DNA of 38,553 nucleotides from assembly GCA_946629405.1 (NCBI GenBank), contig CAMOXW010000024.1, positions 1 through 38,553 of the forward strand. Reading direction: 5' to 3'. The translations under genes were made by a program, and so were the position numbers. This document shows, one piece after another, positions 26,501 to 34,447 of this stretch (position 1 is its first letter; each line of letters begins with the position of its first letter). The notes under the pieces are model-generated. The model had not been told where the DNA came from, made no database searches, and saw only the letters and a program-made list of their open reading frames with translations. Source of the DNA: an uncultured Ruminococcus sp. Its GTDB lineage: Bacteria > Bacillota_A > Clostridia > Oscillospirales > Ruminococcaceae.

Positions 26501-27180
26501 CAGTTATCGGAAAGCTTCTTCGCACGTTCAAGTGCTTCAATTACGGATGAAGTCAATGACCTGAAATATGCCGATGAATAAAGCTCCTTTCTGTATTCAT
26601 CAACCGCTCTGCTGAGCCAGCGCTCCCGAAAAGTTACAGAAGCAAGAAACTCATCGCACCGTGAGATGACCTCCGTCAGACGTTTTTCGTTCCTGATGCA
26701 GAATCGGTCGTAAAGCTCGGATATACTGGCATAGTTGTTTTTCGCATAGTCATTGAGAAATTCTTCCATAGCCTGTGCCTTTAGCACGGTATTGTCTGAC
26801 TCATCAAGCACTCCGAAGCCCGAGGTTATTCCCTGATCGGTGATATTATCCCTCAGGAGCTCAAAGCAAAAGGAGTTTATTGTCGATATCCTTGCATTCT
26901 GAAGAAGCACCTGCTGCTTCAGAAGATGCCGGTCTCCCGGTTTTTCGGCGATAAGCGCCCGGAGCTTAACATCAAGCCGCTTTTTCAGCTCTGAGGCAGC
27001 ATCATTGGTGAATGTCACGACGATCATCCGGTCTGCACGCACTCCGGAGCCCGGGTCAGCGATGAGCCTTATGAGCCGTTCGGTGAGAACGGCTGTTTTT
27101 CCGCTTCCTGCCGCCGCTGATACGATGAGCGATGTATCATGGGCATTTATTGCAGTTTCCTGCTGCTTTGTCCAGGCCAT
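23542..27180 (-). CDS. addA: ATP-dependent helicase/nuclease subunit AddA
   Basis: A 1212-residue subunit of the AddAB helicase-nuclease that resects double-strand breaks for RecA loading. The Q motif and Walker A (SAAAGSGKT, K28) are at the N-terminus, Walker B is IIMIDEYQDSN, and later UvrD-type motifs include RLLYVGLTRARQRL. A C-terminal RecB-family nuclease domain shows GIIDLMFE and IVIVDYKSD with the DxK core. Length is typical. The ATG overlaps the addB stop by one base (TAATG), giving translational coupling. It ends at the terminator shared with htrA. Confidence 0.97.
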   Translation of the reverse strand: MAWTKQQETAINAHDTSLIVSAAAGSGKTAVLTERLIRLIADPGSGVRADRMIVVTFTNDAASELKKRLDVKLRALIAEKPGDRHLLKQQVLLQNARISTINSFCFELLRDNITDQGITSGFGVLDESDNTVLKAQAMEEFLNDYAKNNYASISELYDRFCIRNEKRLTEVISRCDEFLASVTFRERWLSRAVDEYRKELYSSAYFRSLTSSVIEALERAKKLSDNCCSLVMGIFPDMSAPAAQKLLSHAQDENAKISELAGIFSSGRFPTDNELKELSAFSNLPVPGKAVYNKALREIYKQRRDIYKKFVLSAIDSVSTVESDFRESGEVTVLLADAVRRYEEIIWENKCRKNAISFDDGERLALELLAETDESGRIVQSGTAKRIADYYDIIMIDEYQDSNNKEDLIFKLISRNFRHTADGEPMYGDNVFLVGDVKQSIYGFRLANPKNFVRTLECSDPFDAESDSKNQSVVLNRNFRSSQGVIDFVNLVFGELMTARCGGIDYTDDERLYFGAQEYGGIPKDEFRTQIDLISCDDSDEDTDIPKADPEAAWTAGKIARMISEGTKVAEKDGRLRPCRPSDFCILVRKNKYINTYSDELAARGIPAKRSEESGYLRSREIAILIDLLKVISDPLLDIPLAAVLMSPMYMFTAGELAYIRSLDKEKPLYLLLVELAEGVYEEFGDMFLAGRCREFLEALDKFRLDSVTMTIGELISSIYDTTDFISVMQLSADGDKKRANLRALIQYARSYEEAVAFEGSGGLGGFLRHIDRVIKNGDRPQGKVSSATGDYVAIQTLHGSKGLEYPFVFIAETSTEFKFDSDIVMFGDDGRIGYVLCDKSILRKYRTFQQITLTSEKERETRSEEMRLLYVGLTRARQRLFINLKTGEKPLKRLRSQVEEMIISGSGTDDIVSSARRYSDWLWAVLMVHEKFADIAKKFELVPGGYDLPPAKYSSDIFDIVYAEPESVLSGLDELDEPEAAPDEAICAELEKLIGHSYDKTLSELPARLSVTQITKKFRGEAESFDFRLRRPRFASGNSGLTGAERGTAIHTFFQYCSFENARREPAEEIERIHEMSYISASEAASINISNVSAFFESDLYGRISRADRVWREKKFMVAVAQLDLDSALMQKLRASDGMINGIIDLMFEENGGIVIVDYKSDRGTSAEKLAERYRIQLCLYRSAIELTMKMPVREAYLYSFELRKQIRVEL

Positions 27181-30100
27181 TATTTATCGCCTCCTTTTTT
27201 GTCTTTTCCAAGAATTTCCCTTACCCTGTCTATATCATCAGGGTCAGTCGTGCGGAATACCTCCGCATTTGTATTTCCGCATATATCCGCATAACTGCAA
27301 TAGGTACACGGCGTCATTCCGCCCTCAGCAAGAGGTACAGCCTCAACGCTGCCGCTGAGCAGAGCCTGTCCCATATCCGTTAGCTTTCCATAGACAAGCT
27401 CCCGGAGAGACTTCATCCCTTCAGCCGAAATACAGCTTGAATAACGGTCTGGTACACCTTCACGGTCGAGCTTTACAGGTATATATTTTCCTTTGACATC
27501 CTTTTCCATTGCTTCAAGAACACTGCGCTGATCGAGAACAAGCCCGCTCGTCCGTAACTGCGAACGGATCACGGCTTCGTTTAGTTCGTCAATACGCTTC
27601 GGTTCAAGAGCGATCTCGTTTACCCTCATCGGTGAATAAAGCACACCTGCTGGAACATAATCGCTGTAAAGCCCCCCCTTATCCGTGAGCGCAAATAGGT
27701 ACAGGAGCATCTGTAAGTTGAGTCCGCCGGCTATCGTTGCTGCATCGAGCGTCTTGCGGCTGCTCTTGTAATCAACTATGCGGATATACTTCTTCCCGTC
27801 AATATCACAAAGATCAACACGGTCTACTATCCCGCTGAAAGTAAGTCTGTATTTTTCTCCAAGCTCAAGTTTAACAGGCGAATTACTGCCGATGTCAAGC
27901 TCATATGCTGCGGGTACGAAGTCAGATGCCATGAGTGCCTGCTGAGTGTGCATGAAAACGCCGGAAATGCTCTCCCTGAGCTTGTTGAACATAAGCCCAA
28001 AACGCGCGTTTTTCGCAAAATCTCCGGCAAGCCTTTCCTCGCAGTAGCGCGCTGTTATGCTGTCGATCTCGCGGCAGATATCGTCATATCCGAGCGCAAG
28101 GAACTCCTTCTTTGTTCGGCCGCTTAGTATCCCACGGAAACATTCATGGGACAGATCACCGCTGACCCTTTCGTCAAGCTCAACGCGCTCTATCTCTGCA
28201 AGCCTTAAAAACTTATTGCAGAAATACTTGAAGTGACACTGGTCAAATTCTTCAAGCGCTGTCGAAGAAAGCCTGAGCGGCTGAAAGCTTCTGAGCTTCT
28301 TCATAATGTCACCGTCAACGTGATAGTCCTGACGATAACCCGAACGGCTCAGTACATAGGCTATCCTGCGGCGGTAATCCGGATCACCTGTCAGCACACG
28401 CTTTATCGAAGCTATCGGAACACTCGTTCGGTCACGGTTCTGCATATAGTGATAGTACGCTGAATGCATGGTCGCTGCATAGTAATGCGGCTGTATATCA
28501 TTACCGGTCAGGAGCATATCATCTCTGCCGAACATCTTCATCACCATCTCAACAGCCTGCGCCGGGTATTTAGCCTGCCCTGAAAGATCGGTGAGCGGAT
28601 ATGTGATATACAGCTGATGTGAGGCCGCAGAAAGTGATTTATAGACGATAAGCCGCTCAGATGCGATCAGGTCCGATAGAGGCCGCGATACTTCAATGCC
28701 GCTAAGCGAAAGTCTTTGCTTGTCAGCCTCGGAGAAAAGTCCGTGAAGGCTGACTTGATTCGGGAAATCGCCCTCACAAGCACCCATAACAAATACCGTT
28801 TTTGGCGAATTGAGCCTTGCATTCCGAGCAGATGCTGCGATAACTGCATCAAGTGTCTGCGGCGGTACCGAATAGGTCACCCTGCCGGTCATTGAACGTA
28901 TCATCAGAGAAAGCTCGCTGAAGGCAATTTCCTGCGCTCCGAGAGTATCGTGGATGCTGTCGAGAATATCTATAAGACAGCCCCAGATGCGTTTAAGCTC
29001 GGCTGCTTCATAGTCACGGTCGCTGCTGACAAGACGATTCATGAGCCTGCCGATATTCTCCTCGGCGCGGCAGTCAGTAAGATAAGCGTAAAGAAGCACA
29101 CACACTTCAGCAGCAGAAATGCTTCCGGAAAGCTTACTGCGAAGCTCTGAAAGCGGTGCTATTACCTCCTCACGCAGCCTGTTGATGAGATCAATCTCCG
29201 GATCTTCCGCAGCAAACGGCTTTTCCCAGAGATCACCATCAATACTCCATTTATAGCAATAATTTTCAAGCAAAGCAGCATCTGTGAGCGGTATGTCAAG
29301 GATCCCGCATTTCAAAAGACGCAGCAGAAGCTCCGTGCGGATATTTCGGGAATTCAGCAGCTCGAGCAACGTATTGAAAAAGACCATGACCGGCGTATGA
29401 GAGACTGGCCGCTCAAGGCTCATAAAATACGGAATTTCATAACGTGCAAATGCTGCTTTCAATACCTCCGCATAGTCCTCAATATTATTTGAGATAACGG
29501 CAATGTCACGGTAGCGAAGCTCTCCTTCCGCTATCAGCCGCTTTATTGTCGCACAGACATATTCTGTCTCGCTGTACATATCATGAGCTTCAAAAATACG
29601 GATATTCCGGCTTTCAGGAGCTTTCTCCGGCTCCGGTGGAACACCGCGCATCAAGCGGCTGCTGAGATAAGCAAGATCAGGTGATGCAAAGCGGAAACTC
29701 TTGCCGCAGTCAGTTATCTTGTACGGAACATTCAGCTCGCGGCAGATCCCGGCTACACGCCGGTAGGTCATATTAACTGTCTCAAACAGTGTAAACTCGC
29801 CGGCATTCACGTTATCGCTCCGCAGAGTTATAACAACATTATCAGCAGATGCGATCATCACACGCAGCATTTCAAGCTGGTCACCGGTGAAGCTCTCAAA
29901 TTCGTCAATATAAACGTTCTGTCCCTCAAAATAGCCGTAAAGACTTGCAGTTTTTGCTGCCTCCCGGATATTGTCAAGCTCATCCTTGAAGCCATACTGC
30001 TTCATCAGACGTTCATATTCAACAAATACTGCTGCTATATCACGGGTCTTGTCCATTAGCTGCTTATCCATTAGCACTGAACGCTGTATGAGCATCTCGG

Positions 30101-30512
30101 GATCAGTACCAGAGCGTTTGAGGTCGCTGATGAGCTTCAACACCTCCTCCGCAAATCCGTTATGAGTGCTCTGGCGCCGGAAATAGGCGAACTGCTCCGG
30201 ACTGCGCCTTACAGCTGCAACTGCCTGGTATATCATTATCATCCTCGAAAGCTCGTCGGCATACTCCCCTGTACGTCCGGGGTCGCCGTAAAGCTGGAAA
30301 AGCTGTCTTGCAAGGCTTGTAAAACTGAGCGAGAAAAGCTCGTTGAATTTGTCTGCTCCGAGATAAAAATACAGCGTTTTGTCAAACTCATAGGAAAACT
30401 GCTCAGGTACGATTATACACTGACGACAGCCGCTTTCTGCTGAGCTTTTTATCCTCCCGAACATAAGTGTAGTCTTTCCGCTGCCTGCCTGTCCGGTAAT
30501 GAACTCTACCAA
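27180..30512 (-). CDS. addB: ATP-dependent helicase/nuclease subunit AddB
   Basis: An 1110-residue partner of AddA. It has an N-terminal Walker A (ITGQAGSGKTT) and a RecB-type nuclease near the C-terminus (IRIVDYKSSR). The four cysteines of the iron-sulfur staple are visible: one in DQCHFKYFC and three in CTYCSYADIC. I place the start at TTG 30512, 6 nt after GAGGTG (30519-30524), giving MVEFITGQ, the expected beginning. The ATG at 30539 lies inside the GH25 terminator hairpin and has no ribosome site. No separate promoter is evident before it. Confidence 0.95.
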   Translation of the reverse strand: MVEFITGQAGSGKTTLMFGRIKSSAESGCRQCIIVPEQFSYEFDKTLYFYLGADKFNELFSLSFTSLARQLFQLYGDPGRTGEYADELSRMIMIYQAVAAVRRSPEQFAYFRRQSTHNGFAEEVLKLISDLKRSGTDPEMLIQRSVLMDKQLMDKTRDIAAVFVEYERLMKQYGFKDELDNIREAAKTASLYGYFEGQNVYIDEFESFTGDQLEMLRVMIASADNVVITLRSDNVNAGEFTLFETVNMTYRRVAGICRELNVPYKITDCGKSFRFASPDLAYLSSRLMRGVPPEPEKAPESRNIRIFEAHDMYSETEYVCATIKRLIAEGELRYRDIAVISNNIEDYAEVLKAAFARYEIPYFMSLERPVSHTPVMVFFNTLLELLNSRNIRTELLLRLLKCGILDIPLTDAALLENYCYKWSIDGDLWEKPFAAEDPEIDLINRLREEVIAPLSELRSKLSGSISAAEVCVLLYAYLTDCRAEENIGRLMNRLVSSDRDYEAAELKRIWGCLIDILDSIHDTLGAQEIAFSELSLMIRSMTGRVTYSVPPQTLDAVIAASARNARLNSPKTVFVMGACEGDFPNQVSLHGLFSEADKQRLSLSGIEVSRPLSDLIASERLIVYKSLSAASHQLYITYPLTDLSGQAKYPAQAVEMVMKMFGRDDMLLTGNDIQPHYYAATMHSAYYHYMQNRDRTSVPIASIKRVLTGDPDYRRRIAYVLSRSGYRQDYHVDGDIMKKLRSFQPLRLSSTALEEFDQCHFKYFCNKFLRLAEIERVELDERVSGDLSHECFRGILSGRTKKEFLALGYDDICREIDSITARYCEERLAGDFAKNARFGLMFNKLRESISGVFMHTQQALMASDFVPAAYELDIGSNSPVKLELGEKYRLTFSGIVDRVDLCDIDGKKYIRIVDYKSSRKTLDAATIAGGLNLQMLLYLFALTDKGGLYSDYVPAGVLYSPMRVNEIALEPKRIDELNEAVIRSQLRTSGLVLDQRSVLEAMEKDVKGKYIPVKLDREGVPDRYSSCISAEGMKSLRELVYGKLTDMGQALLSGSVEAVPLAEGGMTPCTYCSYADICGNTNAEVFRTTDPDDIDRVREILGKDKKGGDK

Positions 30513-30529
30513 TTTTTTCACCTCTATAC

Positions 30530-30563
30530 AAAAATACATACCGGCTTTTGAACCGGTATGTAT
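30530..30563 (-). terminator. Terminator of the GH25 gene, directly before addB
   Basis: ATACATACCGG (30534-30544) and CCGGTATGTAT (30553-30563) form a perfect 11-bp stem. On the minus strand TTTTTG follows, and the addB ribosome site begins only a few bases later. Confidence 0.8.
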
Positions 30564-30575
30564 ATGTTCTGATAT

Positions 30576-32195
30576 TTATTCTTCTGATTTCGGTTCACTG
30601 GTTTCAGCCGGAACCTCCTCTTTTTCATCGGAAGGCTCAGTCTCTTCCACAGTCGGGGTTTCAGGTCTGCCATAGCCGTTGAGTTTATTGGATGTTATCA
30701 GCTCAGGATAATCTTTATAGCAATAGTCCTGATCGACCCTGTTACCTATACCTGCAACAGTTCCTTCGCTGCTGTACTGCCACATTCCGTAAGATCGTCC
30801 GAATGCAGGTCTGTTCACTCCATAATGGGCTACCCAGACATCATACCTGTTGTAGATATCCTGGGAAAGCTTGTACATAAGGAAGTTTGAGTAGCTTGTG
30901 ATTCCTACATAATAGCCCTTTGCTTCAAGTGTAGAGCAAAATGCATCGGTTATTGCTGTAAGCTCCTCGACTGATTTTTCTGAGATAGAAGGATCCTCGA
31001 TATCGAAGTATACCGGATATTCAAACTCATAGTCCTTTATGATCTCATAGCAGACTTCCGCTTCAAGAACAGCTGACTCGGGTGAATCAGCATAGCTGTA
31101 CCAGTATACGCCCCTGTCCACGCCGGCAGCCTTTGCCTTTTCCATATTTTCGTCAAACCGAACGTCCTTCTGGTCAATGAACTTTCCGTATCCGGCACGG
31201 ATTATTGCAAAGTCAACGCCGTCTTCCGCCACTTCGTCCCAGTTGATTTCATTCTGCCATACAGAAACGTCTATACCCTGTGCAATGCCGGTATCTACTG
31301 GGATAGTTGTTGTGGTAGTAGACGTTGTTAAACCGCTCCCGACATAAGTCTCAGGAGAGGTTATATATGGATAATTTCTGTAGCAATGGTCAAGATCAAC
31401 CTCATTTTTTATACCGTCAACAGTTCCCGTGGAGGAATACTGCCACATACCATAAACTCCGTTAAATGCAGGTGACTGTACACCAAAATGTGCTGCCCAA
31501 ATATCATATTTCTGAAGTACTTCGGTGTATACCTTCGTACTGAGGAAGCTCGCGTAGCTGTAAAGTCCGGGGTAATACCCGTGATCAGCAACAGTTGAGC
31601 AGAATGTCTCGATTATCGCAGACGTCTGAGCTGTTGAAAGCCCCTGCTGTGAAGGATCCTCAATATCAAAATATACAGGATAAGTATAGTTATAGTCCTT
31701 GATTATCTCGCAGCATACCTCGGCCTCCTGACGGGCATCCTCGACTGTAAGCGCATAGCTGTACCAGTAGATACCGCAGTCAAGTCCTGCCGCCTGTGCA
31801 GCTGATACATTCTCATAGAATTTTGTATCTACCTGAGATGCGTACTTACCATAGCCTGCACGAAGTATTACATAGTCAACTCCGGAAGCCTTTACCGCTG
31901 CCCAGTCAACATCTCCCTGCCACTGCGAAACGTCAATGCCGAAGCAGTCAGCCTCAAGAGAAGGCTGAGGCGTATTACCTGCAAGATAGTCCTGATGTGC
32001 GTTATAGATATCAAAAACATTGAAGGGTGTTTCGTTGCTTGAAACTTCTTCATCTGTAACAGACTCTTTACTTTCTGTGAAATTTGTGCTATCATATGTA
32101 ATAGTATCCGCTGCGTTCACATATGTTGACGTAACAGCAGAACAAACAAAGGTGCAGGAAAGTAATAAAGACAAAATACTTTTTTTCAGCTTCAT
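30576..32195 (-). CDS. Secreted protein with two GH25 lysozyme domains
   Basis: A 539-residue secreted muramidase-like protein. Signal peptide 1-28 (KLKK, hydrophobic core, cut near VNA-AD). A spacer leads to GH25 domain 1 (about 84-285), then a Thr-rich linker (about 290-299), GH25 domain 2 (about 305-510), and an acidic Glu/Pro/Thr tail. Both domains keep the DxE acid pair in YFDIEDPS (D177/E179 and D398/E400) and the IDVSxWQ start, so both could cleave the MurNAc-GlcNAc bond. No cell-wall-binding repeat or sortase motif is seen. ATG 32195 is chosen because it begins the signal peptide and has AAGGAG 10 nt upstream. Confidence 0.93.
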   Translation of the reverse strand: MKLKKSILSLLLSCTFVCSAVTSTYVNAADTITYDSTNFTESKESVTDEEVSSNETPFNVFDIYNAHQDYLAGNTPQPSLEADCFGIDVSQWQGDVDWAAVKASGVDYVILRAGYGKYASQVDTKFYENVSAAQAAGLDCGIYWYSYALTVEDARQEAEVCCEIIKDYNYTYPVYFDIEDPSQQGLSTAQTSAIIETFCSTVADHGYYPGLYSYASFLSTKVYTEVLQKYDIWAAHFGVQSPAFNGVYGMWQYSSTGTVDGIKNEVDLDHCYRNYPYITSPETYVGSGLTTSTTTTTIPVDTGIAQGIDVSVWQNEINWDEVAEDGVDFAIIRAGYGKFIDQKDVRFDENMEKAKAAGVDRGVYWYSYADSPESAVLEAEVCYEIIKDYEFEYPVYFDIEDPSISEKSVEELTAITDAFCSTLEAKGYYVGITSYSNFLMYKLSQDIYNRYDVWVAHYGVNRPAFGRSYGMWQYSSEGTVAGIGNRVDQDYCYKDYPELITSNKLNGYGRPETPTVEETEPSDEKEEVPAETSEPKSEE

Positions 32196-32226
32196 TGCTA
32201 TCAGACTCCTTAAATATCCCCAATAG

Positions 32227-32244
32227 TGTAACAAAATAGTTACA
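32227..32244. repeat. Inverted repeat in the GH25 leader
   Basis: TGTAAC and GTTACA, perfect 6-bp arms with a 6-nt AT spacer, lie between the predicted transcription start and ribosome site of the GH25 gene. It has the form of a dimeric repressor operator, but no known regulator is assigned. Confidence 0.45.
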
Positions 32245-32266
32245 AACCTTATTAACATCTTTCTGA

Positions 32267-32295
32267 ATTATAACACATTTTGTATCAAATTGCAA
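32267..32295 (-). promoter_or_regulatory. GH25 gene promoter
   Basis: Minus strand TTGCAA (32290-32295), 17-nt spacer, TATAAT (32267-32272). The leader is about 65 nt long. Confidence 0.75.
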
Positions 32296-32363
32296 TAGTT
32301 GCAATAAAAAAAAGAACTTTGCACTTAAATTTTGTGCAAATGACAGATTTTTGAAATGAAAAT

Positions 32364-32393
32364 TTGTGTTTTTTATATACTGCAAGTTATAAT
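32364..32393 (+). promoter_or_regulatory. Probable promoter of the pseudouridine synthase gene
   Basis: TTGTGT (32364-32369), 18-nt spacer, TATAAT (32388-32393). It is divergent from the GH25 promoter about 70 nt away and leaves a leader of about 85 nt. Confidence 0.55.
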
Positions 32394-32484
32394 TATCAGA
32401 TCATATGTTTTGCGAATTCTGTAATTTATTGACTATCGGTGAATATATCAAAAAACTATATTTATTTGCAAAGGAATTAAACTC

Positions 32485-33441
32485 ATGAAAACTTTTATTA
32501 TAAATTCTAATGACAGCGGTCAGCGTATCGACAAATTTCTCGCAAAAGCTCTCCCCGACCTACCCAAGAGCATGATGTACCGGCTATTCCGCCAGAAGGA
32601 TGTCAAGCTCAACGGCAGGCGCTGCGATTTTTCCGCAAAGCTCTCTGAGGGCGACGAGGTAAGGATATATGTCAAGGACGAACTCTCCGCAGAACGCCGA
32701 GCTGATATGTCATTCATCAAAGCTCCCGCTGTGATCGAGGTCGTCTACGAGGACAGCAATATCGTTATAGTCAATAAGCCAGTAGGTCTTGATTCGCACT
32801 CCGGCAGCAGTTTCGGTGATAATCTTGTTGACCGTATCAGACATTACCTATACAAAAAAGGCGAATTCAAGCCTGACAGCGAGGCGTCGTTCGCCCCCTC
32901 TATATGCAGCCGCCTCGACAGAAATACATGCGGGCTTGTGACTGCCGCAAAGACCTCAGAGGCTCTCCGTGAGCTGAATTCCGCCATAAGAAACGGCGAG
33001 GTCACCAAAAAATATCACTGCATAACGTCAGGAAAAACACCCCCGAACGGGGAGATCCTGACGGCCTATCACAAAAAAGAGGAGAACCGCAATCTTGTGA
33101 AGATCGTGGATTCTCCCATTGACGGCTATAAGATAATACGCACCGGATGCAAAGTTCTTGCCTCTGCAAAAGGTCTTGATCTTGTCGAGGTAACGCTCTA
33201 TACCGGCAGAACTCATCAGATAAGAGCACACCTCGCACATATCGGAGCTCCTGTGCTCGGTGACGGTAAATACGGAAATACCGCCGTAAACAGGCGCTAT
33301 GCCATGTTCAGGCAGGCTTTGTGTGCCTACTCCCTGAGATTTTCGCTTCCGGAGAGCTCTCCACTTGCCTATCTGAACAGGATCACAGTTTCTGCCCCTG
33401 CACCTGATTTTGAAAAGCGCTTCTTCGGAGAGATCAGTTAG
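32485..33441 (+). CDS. RluA family rRNA pseudouridine synthase
   Basis: A 318-residue enzyme that isomerises uridine to pseudouridine in structured RNA, most likely 23S rRNA. An N-terminal S4 RNA-binding domain (about 12-70) precedes the catalytic domain. Catalytic D145 is in the SRLDRNTCG motif, and GRTHQIRAH is the second family signature. Which of the RluC/RluD positions it modifies cannot be told. AAGGAA precedes the ATG. Its 3' end overlaps the convergent tyrA by 8 nt. Confidence 0.94.
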   Translation: MKTFIINSNDSGQRIDKFLAKALPDLPKSMMYRLFRQKDVKLNGRRCDFSAKLSEGDEVRIYVKDELSAERRADMSFIKAPAVIEVVYEDSNIVIVNKPVGLDSHSGSSFGDNLVDRIRHYLYKKGEFKPDSEASFAPSICSRLDRNTCGLVTAAKTSEALRELNSAIRNGEVTKKYHCITSGKTPPNGEILTAYHKKEENRNLVKIVDSPIDGYKIIRTGCKVLASAKGLDLVEVTLYTGRTHQIRAHLAHIGAPVLGDGKYGNTAVNRRYAMFRQALCAYSLRFSLPESSPLAYLNRITVSAPAPDFEKRFFGEIS

Positions 33442-34285
33442 GCTGACCAACTCTGTGGCGGAGGTTGTCCTCCTTGAGCTCCCTTCCCTCAGCGATAAGC
33501 TGAAGCATTCTCTCGGCATCACCGTTTCTGAGAGCATCAGAGTATTTTTTCAGATTCTCAATGAGCAGGTCAAGCTCGTACTGCAAGTGCTCACGGTTCT
33601 GCATAAAAAGATCAGTCCACATTTTTTCATTCATGGTAGCGATACGGGTCATATCCTGAAAGCTTCCGCCGCTGAAGCCGCATTCAAGTCCAAGCTCCGG
33701 GCTTTTTACATAAGCGCTCGAAACGATATGTGCAAGCTGCGATGTGTAGGCTATCATTTTGTCATGGTTTTCCGGCGTTGTCTCAACTATCTTTCCGGCA
33801 CCGAGGTCCTTTGCAAGCTTTTTCAGAAGCACCACATCCTCCGGCTGGCTGTCAGCAAACGGCGCTATTATGAAATTAGCCTTTACAAACAGGTCGGCAT
33901 TGCTGTTATAATATCCGCCGAATTCCTTGCCTGCCATCGGGTGCATTCCGACATAACGAAGACCATTCGTTTCTGCTATACACTTCATCCGCACAGAAAA
34001 CTCGCCCTTTATTCCACATACATCGGTAATAAGTGTATTCTTTGCGATGCTTGAGGCTTTATCTCTGAGCCATTTCTCAGCAGCCTCCGGGAACAGCGCG
34101 ATAACGATAAGATCATAACCACTCAGTTCACCGCTGTACACATCGTCTATCGCAACATCCCTGAGTGCAGCAAATTCTATATCATGGTTGAGATCGCAGC
34201 CTGTAACAGTGTGATGAGTGTATTTTTTCAGTGCCTTGCACATTGAACCGCCGATCAGTCCAAGTCCTACAACAAGTATTTTCAT
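33434..34285 (-). CDS. tyrA: Prephenate dehydrogenase
   Basis: A 283-residue NAD(P)-dependent enzyme that converts prephenate to 4-hydroxyphenylpyruvate for tyrosine synthesis. The dinucleotide fold has GLGLIGGS (7-14); MHPMAGKE and SQLAHIVSSA are active-site signatures of the family. The ACT domain seen in some Firmicutes TyrA proteins is absent. GGAGG precedes the ATG by 6 nt, and a near-consensus promoter lies upstream. No other aromatic pathway gene is in the window. Confidence 0.94.
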   Translation of the reverse strand: MKILVVGLGLIGGSMCKALKKYTHHTVTGCDLNHDIEFAALRDVAIDDVYSGELSGYDLIVIALFPEAAEKWLRDKASSIAKNTLITDVCGIKGEFSVRMKCIAETNGLRYVGMHPMAGKEFGGYYNSNADLFVKANFIIAPFADSQPEDVVLLKKLAKDLGAGKIVETTPENHDKMIAYTSQLAHIVSSAYVKSPELGLECGFSGGSFQDMTRIATMNEKMWTDLFMQNREHLQYELDLLIENLKKYSDALRNGDAERMLQLIAEGRELKEDNLRHRVGQPN

Positions 34286-34316
34286 AGCTTCCTCCCAGAA
34301 ATCAGATTCTATTTAA

Positions 34317-34345
34317 ATTATAACGCTTTAAACAGCAAAAGTCAA
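34317..34345 (-). promoter_or_regulatory. tyrA: tyrA promoter
   Basis: Minus strand TTGACT (34340-34345), 17-nt spacer, TATAAT (34317-34322); only one base off consensus. Confidence 0.85.
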
Positions 34346-34388
34346 TAGGTATTCACAATTTTAATAAGCTTCTTTAATATTCTTTGCG

Positions 34389-34417
34389 TTGACTTATCTT
34401 TAATTATACTGTATAAT
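34389..34417 (+). promoter_or_regulatory. Promoter of the beta-lactamase-like hydrolase
   Basis: TTGACT (34389-34394), 17-nt spacer, TATAAT (34412-34417), equal in quality to the divergent tyrA promoter 70 nt away. Confidence 0.85.
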
Positions 34418-34447
34418 ATTAGCAGTAGCTTTTACGGAGGTCCTTCT

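Noticed and set aside
23542..30512. LexA-type SOS box controlling addAB
   Set aside because: I found no GAAC-4-GTTC element near the addB start.
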